Shown: positions 19,022-26,724 of the stretch, in pieces | How the letters are laid out: each line of letters opens with the position of its first letter | How positions within the stretch are numbered: the stretch's first letter is position 1 | Assembly: GCA_037439945.1 (NCBI GenBank) | Contig: JBBIVA010000014.1 | Span: 1 to 38,782, forward strand | Reading direction: 5' to 3' | DNA: 38,782 nt | Origin: CALEUX01 sp037439945 | Lineage (GTDB): Bacteria; Bacteroidota; Bacteroidia; Bacteroidales; Marinilabiliaceae | Translations under genes and position numbers: made by a program | The notes under the pieces: model-generated | What the model was told of the DNA's origin: nothing | Databases searched by the model: none | What the model saw: the letters and a program-made list of their open reading frames with translations, nothing else

Positions 19022-19594
19022 TTAAACCATCCCTGCAAAACCCATAAAGGCAAGGGCCATTATACCGGCAACTATAAGGGCAATCGGAGCCCCTTGCATA
19101 CCTTTCGGCACATCAATCAAATCAAGTTGTTCCCTTATTCCTGCAAAGCTTATAAGTGCAATGCCAAACCCAATAGCCGTGGCTGTTGAAAATACAACTG
19201 CTTCAACCAGGTTGTAATTTTTGCTTACTGTCATTATAGCAACACCAAGAATGGCACAGTTTGTTGTTATAAGCGGTAAAAAAACCCCAAGTGCCTGGTA
19301 AAGGGGTGGACTTACTTTTTTAAGCACAATCTCAACCAACTGAACCAATGCTGCAATTACCAGAATAAATGATATTGTTTGAAGAAATGTTATGCCAAAT
19401 GGTACAAGTATTAATTTTTGAATAAAGTAAGTGAATATTGTTGCTATTACCATTACAAAGGTTACAGCCCCTGTCATTCCAATACCCGTTGATATTTTTT
19501 TTGAAACACCCAAAAAAGGACAAATTCCAAGAAACTGGGCCAATACTACATTATTTACAAAAATGGCCGATATAATTATAATAAAGTAACTCAT
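19022..19594 (-). CDS. rnfA: Rnf complex membrane subunit RnfA
   Basis: The 190-residue integral membrane protein has about six hydrophobic segments. Its start, MSYFIIIISAIFVNNVVLAQFLGICPFLGVSKK, is the RnfA/NqrE signature, with a conserved Cys in LGICPFLG. RnfA and RnfE form an antiparallel pair that holds a membrane-embedded Fe-S cluster and takes part in ion translocation by the ferredoxin:NAD+ oxidoreductase. It is the last gene of rseC-rnfBCDGEA, 12 bp after rnfE, and is followed by the hairpin terminator in the MITE-like element. Assignment to RnfA rather than NqrE rests on the rnfB/rnfC genes in the operon. Confidence 0.96.
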   Translation of the reverse strand: MSYFIIIISAIFVNNVVLAQFLGICPFLGVSKKISTGIGMTGAVTFVMVIATIFTYFIQKLILVPFGITFLQTISFILVIAALVQLVEIVLKKVSPPLYQALGVFLPLITTNCAILGVAIMTVSKNYNLVEAVVFSTATAIGFGIALISFAGIREQLDLIDVPKGMQGAPIALIVAGIMALAFMGFAGMV

Positions 19595-19606
19595 ATTATC
19601 TCCTCC

Positions 19607-20191
19607 TTATGCTTTTTTTAACCTGTTTATAAAAGCAATCAAGTAACCCAGGGCAATAAAAGCACCAGGTGCTAAAACAAATACTAACATCCCATAATCT
19701 TCAGGATATATTGCCATCCCGAAAAGTTTACCGCTTCCCAATATTTCGCGAATACCGCCAAGTATTGTTAATGCCATTGCAAAACCAAGCCCCATACCTG
19801 TTCCGTCAATAACCGAGGATATAACATTGTTTTTAGATGCAAATGCCTCGGCTCTACCTAAAACAAGACAGTTTACCACAATAAGCGGTATAAATAAACC
19901 AAGCGAATCAAAAAGAGCAGGGAAATAAGCCTGCATTATCATTTCAACAATAGTAACAAAAGTTGCAATGATAACTATAAATGAAGGTATCCGGACTTTA
20001 TCGGGAATAAGGTCTTTTACCACTGAAACCACAAGATTGGCCATAACCAACACAAAAGTTGTTGCAAGGCCCATTCCCAGTCCGTTTTCGGCTGAAGATG
20101 TAACCCCAAGCATGGGGCACATTCCGAGTAATAACGAAAAAATCGCGTTTTCCTTGAAAAATCCTTTCGAAAAGTTTTTCCACTGGTTCAT
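19607..20191 (-). CDS. rnfE: Rnf complex membrane subunit RnfE
   Basis: The 194-residue membrane protein is related to RnfA. LLLGMCPMLGVTSSAENGLGMG near the N-terminus matches the RnfE/NqrD family, with the Cys that helps bind the intramembrane Fe-S cluster. About six transmembrane segments are visible, including VNCLVLGRAEAFASKN. It pairs with RnfA in the membrane core of the ion-pumping complex. Its ATG overlaps the rnfG stop codon (ATGA at 20188-20191), indicating translational coupling. Confidence 0.95.
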   Translation of the reverse strand: MNQWKNFSKGFFKENAIFSLLLGMCPMLGVTSSAENGLGMGLATTFVLVMANLVVSVVKDLIPDKVRIPSFIVIIATFVTIVEMIMQAYFPALFDSLGLFIPLIVVNCLVLGRAEAFASKNNVISSVIDGTGMGLGFAMALTILGGIREILGSGKLFGMAIYPEDYGMLVFVLAPGAFIALGYLIAFINRLKKA

Positions 20192-20823
20192 TGTTGGCCT
20201 CCTTCCGTGTAATTGCTTTGGGTAGTTGCCGAGCTGGTGGCATCGGTGTTTTCAGTATAGGTTGTATAAGCTGTTTCTATTGCATGTAAAAAAGCCCTGG
20301 AGCTTATTGTAGCCGCAGTAATTGCATCAACTTCTCCACCATCTTTGGTAACAACCAGTTTGTTTTTTCCAGGATGTTTGCCAAGTATATTCTGGTTACC
20401 CTTTTCGGTTTTAAACCAATCGGCCATTTTTGTGCCAAGCCCGGGAGTTTCTTTATGTTCCAGAACTTTATAGTTTATTATTGTGCCATCGGGTTTTAAA
20501 CCAACCATAATTTTAATTTCTCCGCTGAAACCTTTATTGGTTATGCTTTCAATTGCAACACCTATAATTGAATCACCTTTTTTGGCCGGAAAAACTTTTA
20601 ATCCCAACCCTTCGGATGAGGTTAGTTCATACATTTCACCTCCCGGGTCGTTATCGAAACCGGGCACAACCTCTTTTATGGCCTCCTGTTGTTTCATAAG
20701 CTTGGCTGCTGCAATTGGTTCCTTTGTAAGTTGATAAACAAAACCCAGCGAACTTCCCGAAACTGCTGTTATTATAAGCAGTGTAAGAACCATGTTGGGT
20801 AGTGATGATGCGCGTTTGCCCAT
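20188..20823 (-). CDS. rnfG: Rnf complex FMN-binding subunit RnfG
   Basis: The 211-residue protein has one N-terminal membrane segment (about 10-30) and an extracytoplasmic FMN-binding domain. The covalent flavin attachment motif is seen as DAITAATISS, with T172 as the likely FMN-threonine ester; the usual S/T-G-A-T reads T-A-A-T here. Conserved KETPGLG (124-130) precedes it. RnfG passes electrons between the membrane FMN and Fe-S centres. The C-terminus is a short Thr/Ser/Gln-rich tail. It overlaps rnfE by 4 bp and follows rnfD by 28 bp. Confidence 0.95.
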   Translation of the reverse strand: MGKRASSLPNMVLTLLIITAVSGSSLGFVYQLTKEPIAAAKLMKQQEAIKEVVPGFDNDPGGEMYELTSSEGLGLKVFPAKKGDSIIGVAIESITNKGFSGEIKIMVGLKPDGTIINYKVLEHKETPGLGTKMADWFKTEKGNQNILGKHPGKNKLVVTKDGGEVDAITAATISSRAFLHAIETAYTTYTENTDATSSATTQSNYTEGGQQ

Positions 20824-20851
20824 TTTATCTCTTTTTTTTAATAATCAAATT

Positions 20852-21844
20852 TTATTGTTTTTTGATAATTTCACCAAATCTTTTGGGTTTAATATACTTG
20901 TTTATAAGAGGTGTAAATCCGTTCATTATTAGTATGGCAAATGAAATTCCTTCAGGGTAAGCTCCAAATGTCCTTATTAGTATGGTTATAACCCCAATCC
21001 CTATTCCATAAAGTAACATTCCGTTCTTCGACATTGGTGAGGTTGCATAATCTGTTGCCATAAATATTGCTCCAAGCAATACACCACCGGTTAACAGATG
21101 GAAAATTGATGAAACATATAAATCAGGGTTAACTAAATGCATAGACCCTGCCATAATAACAATTGATCCGATTACAGCTACAGGTATATGCCATGTAATA
21201 ATTTTCCTTATTAGCATAAATATTAGACCCAAAATGAGCGCAAGTCCGGCCACTTCACCTGCCGAGCCACCCATATTACCCATAAACATATCAACATATG
21301 AAGGCACCCCGGTCATAATTTCAGGCACAGTTTTACCTGATGCAAGGCCTTCTTTTAAAATTGATAGGGGGGTGGCGCCGGTTACCGCATCCAGGTATGA
21401 TAAATCCATCGGAAGTGGCCAGCTGGTCATTTGAACAGGGAAAGATATTAATAAGAATACCCTGCCAACCAATGCAGGGTTAAAGGGATTGTTGCCCAGG
21501 CCGCCAAATGACATTTTTCCTATACCAATGGCTACAGCAGCCCCTACTATAATTAACGGAAGGGGCAGATTTGATGGGAGGTTGAAAGCAAGGAGTAAAC
21601 CGGTAACAGCAGCCGAACCATCGGTAATTGAGGTGGCTGTTTTTAAAATGTATTTCTGAATTACAAATTCAAAAAATACACAAGCAATTATGGCAGTTAT
21701 TGTAACAATCAATGCCCCCATTCCAAAATACCATAATGATGCTAAAAAAGCAGGCATAAGTGCAATTATAACCCCGTACATGTTCTTTTTCACAGAGTCG
21801 CCACTGTGTATGTGTGGAGTAGGAGATACAATTAGTCTGTTCAT
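20852..21844 (-). CDS. rnfD: Rnf complex membrane subunit RnfD
   Basis: The 330-residue polytopic membrane protein is of the NqrB/RnfD family. MNRLIVSPTPHIHSGDSVKK is the typical N-terminus. GNNPFNPALVGRVFL (118-131) and the covalent FMN site LDAVTGATPL, with T158 as the likely attachment residue, are present. A late conserved segment, MATDYATSPMS, is also seen. RnfD is the central ion-conducting, flavin-carrying subunit. It lies 91 bp after rnfC, the longest gap in the operon; no terminator or promoter is apparent in that gap. Confidence 0.95.
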   Translation of the reverse strand: MNRLIVSPTPHIHSGDSVKKNMYGVIIALMPAFLASLWYFGMGALIVTITAIIACVFFEFVIQKYILKTATSITDGSAAVTGLLLAFNLPSNLPLPLIIVGAAVAIGIGKMSFGGLGNNPFNPALVGRVFLLISFPVQMTSWPLPMDLSYLDAVTGATPLSILKEGLASGKTVPEIMTGVPSYVDMFMGNMGGSAGEVAGLALILGLIFMLIRKIITWHIPVAVIGSIVIMAGSMHLVNPDLYVSSIFHLLTGGVLLGAIFMATDYATSPMSKNGMLLYGIGIGVITILIRTFGAYPEGISFAILIMNGFTPLINKYIKPKRFGEIIKKQ

Positions 21845-21935
21845 CAGTTTTTATATTTCTTTATTTTTTACAATCTTAATTTACTTTAAAAAACAGTGGT
21901 TTTATTGACCCAGGTAGGGTTAAAAAATTTCAACT

Positions 21936-23267
21936 TTATTTGGTGCGTGTACGGATAACCTGACCAACCTTTCCTTTCCCAAGCCTTACATAATCGAGTA
22001 AAGGTCGCGACGAAGGACATGTATAACTGCATGAACCGCATTCAATACAATTCATGATTTTATCTTCTTCGGCACTGTCCCACAAAGCTTTTTGAGAATA
22101 GCTCATTAATAAATATGGTGAAAGGCCCATTGGGCATACTGAAACACATTTTGCGCACCTGATACAGTTTTGAACTGGTTTGCGGGCTGTTAACTTACCC
22201 GGTAAAACCAACACTCCCGATGTTCCCTTGGTAACCGGCACTTCAACCGATGATAAAGCTTTACCCATCATTGGCCCTCCGCCAATTATTTTTGCAGTAT
22301 CATCGGGTAATCCACCGGCAGCTTCAATTAATGCTGAAACCGGCGTACCAACTCGAGCTAAAAAGTTGGAAGGTTTCTTTAATGACGGGCCGGTAACTGT
22401 TACAATTCTCTCAATTAAGGGTTTGTTTTTCTGAATGGCTTCGTAAACTGCAAATGCAGTACCTACATTTTGTACAACAGCACCAACTTCAATTGGTAGT
22501 TTTCCCGAAGGCACCTGCCTTTTAATACAAGCATCTATTAATTGCTTTTCACTTCCCTGTGGATATTTAACTTTTAGTGCTTCAATTTTAATTCCTTTAA
22601 ATTCTCTGGCTATTTCTGAAAGGTGGTTTATAGCATCTTTTTTATTGTTTTCAATCCCCACAATGGCTTTCTCAACATTAAGGGCCTTCATGAGTATTGT
22701 TATACCAATAATAATTTCGGGCCCTTTCTCAAGCATCAACAAATGATCATCGGTTAAAAACGGTTCACACTCAACACCATTTATTATCAGCACATCGCAT
22801 TTTTTGCCCGGAGGCGGCATAAGTTTTACCTGGGTCGGAAATGATGCCCCTCCCATTCCAACTATGCCCATTTCACCAATGCGCCTAATTATATCTTCAG
22901 ATGTTAATGTAATATCTTTTATAATTTCGTTGCTTCGATCTATTGATTCATCCCAATCATCTCCCTCAGTTTTAATAATAATAGCTTTTCTTTTATAACC
23001 TGATGAATCCAATACATCGTCTATTTTATCAACCTTTCCCGATACTGAAGAATGTATGTTAGATGAAACAAAACCGTTTGATTTTGCTATAACCTGACCT
23101 GTTTTTACCTGGTCGCCTTTTTGAACCAAAGGTTCGGCAGGGGCCCCTATATGTTGCGAAATCAGCATTGAAACAACCGGGGGAACCGGCAATTGTTCTA
23201 TGGAGCTTTTGGATGCTATTTTGTTATCGGGCGGGTGAATTCCGCCAATAGAAAATGTCTTTAACAC
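21936..23267 (-). CDS. rnfC: Rnf complex subunit RnfC (NADH/FMN and Fe-S binding)
   Basis: The 443-residue cytoplasmic subunit resembles NuoF. The N-terminal barrel-sandwich domain (about 30-115: GAPAEPLVQKGDQVKTGQVI) is followed by the nucleotide-binding core with GMVGMGGASFPT-type glycine-rich sequence, NGVECEPFLTDDH and YPQGSEKQLI. Two [4Fe-4S] motifs close the protein: C368/C371/C374/C378 and C407/C410/C413/C417. RnfC is the site of NAD+ reduction or NADH oxidation and joins RnfB to the membrane core. The length is normal for the short RnfC type without the long Ala/Lys-rich C-terminal extension of enterobacteria. Confidence 0.95.
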   Translation of the reverse strand: MLKTFSIGGIHPPDNKIASKSSIEQLPVPPVVSMLISQHIGAPAEPLVQKGDQVKTGQVIAKSNGFVSSNIHSSVSGKVDKIDDVLDSSGYKRKAIIIKTEGDDWDESIDRSNEIIKDITLTSEDIIRRIGEMGIVGMGGASFPTQVKLMPPPGKKCDVLIINGVECEPFLTDDHLLMLEKGPEIIIGITILMKALNVEKAIVGIENNKKDAINHLSEIAREFKGIKIEALKVKYPQGSEKQLIDACIKRQVPSGKLPIEVGAVVQNVGTAFAVYEAIQKNKPLIERIVTVTGPSLKKPSNFLARVGTPVSALIEAAGGLPDDTAKIIGGGPMMGKALSSVEVPVTKGTSGVLVLPGKLTARKPVQNCIRCAKCVSVCPMGLSPYLLMSYSQKALWDSAEEDKIMNCIECGSCSYTCPSSRPLLDYVRLGKGKVGQVIRTRTK

Positions 23268-23307
23268 TTTGAATCCTCCTTTTTATTTAGTTCGCAACTT
23301 TGGGTTA

Positions 23308-24162
23308 TTAATTACTTACTTCATCAACTTCAGCCTTTTGTTTTCGGGGCGGAAAGTTTAGTTCATGAATGGCATTGGTAGGACACTCTTCAGCACACTT
23401 ACGACATAACTTGCATTTTTCGAAATCTATGTATGCTAAATTGTTTTCAATAACTATTGCATCATGAGGGCAAATTTTCTGACACTTTGAGCAACTAATA
23501 CAGGCAACATTACAGGCTTTTTTTGCAACAGCCCCTTTATCTTTATTAACACAGCTTACAAAAATCCTCCTGCTTTTGGGCCCTTTTTTGCGCATTTCGA
23601 TAATGGTTTTCGGACAAGCCTTTACACAAGCACCACACGCTACGCAGTTTTCTTCATTTATTACAGGTAACCCTGTTGTTTTGTCCATATACATTGCATC
23701 AAATTTGCATGCTTCAACACAATCTCCCAGGCTGAAACATCCGTATGAACAGCCGGTTTCGCCACCATAGAGGGAGGCGGCAATGGCACATGATGTGGCC
23801 CCCTGGTAATTATTAAGTCGTGGGCGGTTATCGCAACTTCCGTTACATCTTAAAACGGCAACCATAGGAGCGGCCAGCGTGGCTTTCTTGCCAAGTATCC
23901 CTGCAATATTTGACATTACACCTGTACCTCCAACCGGACAGTTAAATGGTGAAATATCATCGGCTTTAACCATAGCCTCAGCAAAAGCCCTGCAACCAGG
24001 AAAACCACAACCGCCGCAGTTGGCAGCAGGAAGGGCCTCTTCTACCTGGTCAATTCTTGGATCCTCGAAAACCTTGAATTTTTGAGCAGCCGCAAACAAT
24101 ATAAGTGCCGCAAGTGAGCCTAATCCACCTAAAGTGATTATTGTAATAAGAACAACGCTCAT
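23308..24162 (-). CDS. rnfB: Rnf complex ferredoxin-accepting subunit RnfB
   Basis: The 284-residue protein has an N-terminal membrane anchor (2-25). The signature cluster motif follows with C49, C52, C57 (NCGGCGFPGC) and C75. Further cysteine motifs are GCFSLGDCVEAC, CVACGACVKACP, CISCSKCQKICP and CKLCRKCAEECP, giving a multi-cluster wire of the kind found in Bacteroidota and clostridial RnfB. It takes electrons from reduced ferredoxin and hands them to the rest of the complex. It starts 5 bp after the rseC-like gene and is 40 bp from rnfC. All cluster ligands appear intact. Confidence 0.96.
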   Translation of the reverse strand: MSVVLITIITLGGLGSLAALILFAAAQKFKVFEDPRIDQVEEALPAANCGGCGFPGCRAFAEAMVKADDISPFNCPVGGTGVMSNIAGILGKKATLAAPMVAVLRCNGSCDNRPRLNNYQGATSCAIAASLYGGETGCSYGCFSLGDCVEACKFDAMYMDKTTGLPVINEENCVACGACVKACPKTIIEMRKKGPKSRRIFVSCVNKDKGAVAKKACNVACISCSKCQKICPHDAIVIENNLAYIDFEKCKLCRKCAEECPTNAIHELNFPPRKQKAEVDEVSN

Positions 24163-24167
24163 AATTG

Positions 24168-24590
24168 TTATTCGTTAATTGATTTTATCTGAAAAGAAAA
24201 TGTACCCGAAATATATTTGTTTAATAGCCTTATAATTACGAAATAGGGTATTAAAACCAAAAGGGAAAAAACACCTGAAAGGTTCTCCTGGCGGGTAACA
24301 TAAAACGAGATAATTAAAGTGGCAATAACCAATATAGCTGGGAGGGCATAGGCCCACCATGCAGCTTTTAATCCAAGCTCCTTATTTCCGGTAACTATTA
24401 CATGCTGGCCTGGCTTATAACTTTTATCCGAAACTACTTCAATCATCTTTTCCTGCATGTCAGAAGCAGTGCAGGCCCCTTTTGCATCACAGGATGCACA
24501 TGCTGACTGATTAACAATACGTACTGTGGTAATATTGTTAAGCGATTGAACTACAATTCCTTCGTGTTCTGTTTGTTTCATTTCCGCCAT
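24168..24590 (-). CDS. rseC: RseC/SoxR-reducing-system family protein
   Basis: The 140-residue protein has an N-terminal cytoplasmic cysteine motif (C31, C34, C40 in SACASCDAKGACTASD) and two hydrophobic segments (about 78-96 and 104-124), which is the RseC architecture. It is commonly the first gene of Rnf operons in Bacteroidales, suggesting a role in assembly or redox tuning of Rnf/Rsx; the exact role is not established. The frame also has a Met at codon 4, but the first ATG is used. It lies 5 bp before rnfB. Confidence 0.88.
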   Translation of the reverse strand: MAEMKQTEHEGIVVQSLNNITTVRIVNQSACASCDAKGACTASDMQEKMIEVVSDKSYKPGQHVIVTGNKELGLKAAWWAYALPAILVIATLIISFYVTRQENLSGVFSLLVLIPYFVIIRLLNKYISGTFSFQIKSINE

Positions 24591-24613
24591 TTGATAATAT
24601 GGGTCGGGCTGGA

Positions 24614-24621
24614 CAAATGTA
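24614..24621 (-). promoter_or_regulatory. Candidate Bacteroidota -7 box for the rseC-rnf operon
   Basis: On the minus strand this reads TACATTTG, matching the Bacteroidota TAnnTTTG element, and would start transcription about 15-20 nt upstream of the rseC ATG. I see no good TTTG at -33, so support is partial. Confidence 0.3.
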
Positions 24622-24737
24622 TGTATTCTATACGGAAAATGTTTATATGGGATACCTTAGGTTTTTTATTTTTCCTTAGAATAAATAAAAATAAAGAGTT
24701 GTTAAATAGTGTTTCTTCCTGAATTAAAGATTGTTGT

Positions 24738-24759
24738 ATTGTAATCTTAACATTACAAT
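24738..24759. promoter_or_regulatory. Dyad ATTGTAAT-N6-ATTACAAT upstream of rnf
   Basis: Perfect 8-bp arms around CTTAAC lie about 150 bp upstream of the rseC start. The outline recalls redox-regulator sites such as Rex or Crp/FNR-family boxes, but the spacing fits neither exactly. Candidate operator only. Confidence 0.3.
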
Positions 24760-24933
24760 TATTTGTAAAAATTGAGAAATAAAAATACCGTTTTTTTTAA
24801 CGGCCAATATTGATAAAAATCTTTATATCTGATTGATTAGTAGGTGAGAAAATTTAACAAAAAGAATTTCACATCAATATTTATCTTCTTCCATATAAGG
24901 CTTTATAATCCTGGTTTTTGATTTTCTTAATTC

Positions 24934-25858
24934 TCATATCCAAAGTGGTTCAGTTTGCCAAGCCACAGGAAAGCCCATTGAATGAGGGTCAATATTCGGA
25001 TACTTTGCCAACAATGCTTTGAATTTGCTTTTTATTGTATGTTTTGGGTTAATGTTATTAATCAAGTAAACAACCATTGACAGAATAAAATAAGTTTTAT
25101 TGTTTAATGGTAAAGTTTGACCTGTTTGGGGCTAAACATAGGTTGTTTGGATTAAAAATGGTCGGTGTGTATGTCTTGGAATCATTGGTTGTATCTGCAT
25201 TTCTCGATTCCATAAACGTGCATGATGGGCACAAACGTTTCGCAAATATACAATACTGTGCAACCAGGAAGAAAGCACTTTGTCAGCTAATCCAAAATAC
25301 CCGGAAATTTCTCGTTTATCTCTATTTGGCAGCAGATTACTGTAAAGGATAGACAATGTACCAAACGATAATACTTCCATCATCATCCAACTGGGAGGCA
25401 TGGGGTCGGAATACTTGTTTTTGAAAGCCTTAACAAACTCTTCATCGCTGTGGGAATACTCAAGGCCTATTTTCGACAATGTATCGGCATGTTTTTTCAG
25501 ATTGGAGAAGTTGGCCGAATCGAGAAACCAAAATGGCCCAAGGTTGTACGACAACACATAAATCATTTTGGCACGTATGGCTACTTCAATTTTTTCGAGT
25601 TCTCTTAATACCAGCAACCTAAGTTCCCTATCAAATTTGTACATGCTAAAAGCAGTTTCGAAAGTGGCATTGGGCTTAAATCTGTGTTTTTTTATCGGCA
25701 ATAAGCGGATACCAGTAACCACTTAAACAGTAATAGCTAATAACCTCGAGTAAACGCAGGGCTTTTTGCTCATCTTCGATGATTAAGCCACGTTTTTTAA
25801 GTTGCTGGAGTTGGTTGGCATACGGTAGTGCCGTTTTGGTATAAGGCACTTTATTCAA
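24934..25858 (-). pseudogene. Decayed Abi family (AbiD/AbiF-type) abortive-infection gene
   Basis: Three consecutive pieces encode one Abi family protein of about 308 codons. Piece 1 (25676-25858) gives PYANQLQQLKKRGLIIED and EVISYYCLSGYWYPL. At a run of seven A (minus strand; 25687-25693) the frame shifts, and skipping one base continues as ADKKHRFKPNATFETAFSMY. Piece 2 (to 25135) holds RELEKIEVAIRAKMIYVLS, the RxxxxH-like VCAHHARLWNRE and PRHTHRPFLIQTTYV. An in-frame TAG (25132-25134) then interrupts it, and the same frame goes on (PQTGQTLPLNNKTYFILSMV) to the family's C-terminal MGFPVAWQTEPLW and TGA at 24934-24936. Intact members are RNA-targeting HEPN-like phage-defence proteins. Two independent lesions make a dead gene the best reading. 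The start is uncertain (TTG at 25858 or a nearby GTG). Confidence 0.85.
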
Positions 25859-26724
25859 GGGTAAATAAATAAAAAGCTCACCCTGAGCGCGCTGTTCTTA
25901 AGGGAAGCGGGGTAAGCATGTTAACGCAAGTTTATAAAATAAGTCTGAATTATAATCATCAGAATTAAATAATTTTCTATATTATTTTGTAAATCACATT
26001 AATCCGGGAGTTAATATTTTAAAAAACCTGAAGAATCCAATATTTTTGTTTCGACTAAAAAACTCAAATATTATGGGACTCTTCAGGCGTAACAAAAATA
26101 CCAACAAACCAGTAATAAGCCAAATTCTAGATTTAGTACCCAAATGAATTTTTGATTCTTGCACAAAGACTTTTATTCCCGAAATCAACAATTAACCCTC
26201 TATGTAAAAAGGCATACAGAAGACTATTGCTAAATTGCAAAAACTTTCGGATGAATGTGATTGTGAATAAAAAAATATATCTAATTATCATGGTATTTTG
26301 GGTTAAATATTAGTTTGTATTACAAACTGCTTGCCCCAAAATTTATCAAAAGCCCTTTGGCAAAATCGTAGGCAACTACATTTTTCTTTGGTTGAGCGAA
26401 ATGTAAATCTTCTATGTTTATATCTTATTCAAGGTATGATTAAACCAGTTTTAGTTTTTTTTTGGGGAGGGGAACAAACTAAAATTCCAACCATTTTACA
26501 CTGTCCTGTTAAAAAGCTAATTCATTTCAATACTCAATTTATAGCTTTTGTATTTGTCTGGTCGTTTTCTTATTACACTTGTTGCCAACATTAGAGGAAT
26601 AGGTTGTTAGTTTAAAATTAAACAGGATTATAAAATTATTCCTTTTTAGTTTTAAGTAATTAAAAGGCCTTTTTCATTTATCAACAATAAAAATTAACGT
26701 TAAATACTAATAGCAGTAATTTGA
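25859..26724. other. Gene-free region with IS debris
   Basis: An 866-bp stretch between the Abi remnant and recG. It contains the internally deleted IS remnant at 25998-26256 and a 17-bp palindrome AGTTTGTA-T-TACAAACT at 26312-26328. An open frame at 26331-26594 has no recognisable features and is rejected. Nothing else is evident. Confidence 0.5.
25998..26256 (+). mobile_element. Internally deleted insertion-sequence remnant
   Basis: The ends form imperfect inverted repeats: the left ATTAATCCGGGAGTT against the complement of the right end, ATTCATCCGAAAGTT (12 of 15 match). Just inside the left end, an ATG at 26073 opens MGLFRRNKNTNKPVISQILD before a TGA at 26145; this resembles the N-terminus of Bacteroidota IS4-like transposases with a DUF4372-type start (PVFSQLL-like). 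From 26165 the sequence switches to the 3' end shared with 217-309. So this is a 5'-3' fusion of one IS with the transposase middle missing. Family assignment is inference. Confidence 0.5.

Larger units (their letters stand above)
24591..24933. other. Intergenic region upstream of the rnf operon
   Basis: A gene-free stretch of 343 bp between the rnf operon start and the end of the Abi remnant. It holds the candidate -7 box and the ATTGTAAT/ATTACAAT dyad listed separately, plus a weak CCGTT/AACGG hairpin around a T-run near 24788-24803. Confidence 0.5.

Noticed and set aside
535..25134. Stop-codon reassignment, suggested by two genes with in-frame stops (TAA and TAG)
   Set aside because: The two stops are different codons, and intact genes in the window end normally at TAA, TAG or TGA; separate nonsense mutations explain the data.
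25676..25722. Programmed frameshift in the Abi gene at the A7 run
   Set aside because: The same gene also carries an in-frame amber codon, so decay is simpler than programmed recoding.
26331..26594. 87-aa open frame near the IS remnant
   Set aside because: No protein-like pattern or context; it overlaps non-coding debris after the IS remnant.
26662..26673. AAAAGGCCTTTT as a recG terminator
   Set aside because: It is self-complementary without room for a loop and too short to support a terminator.
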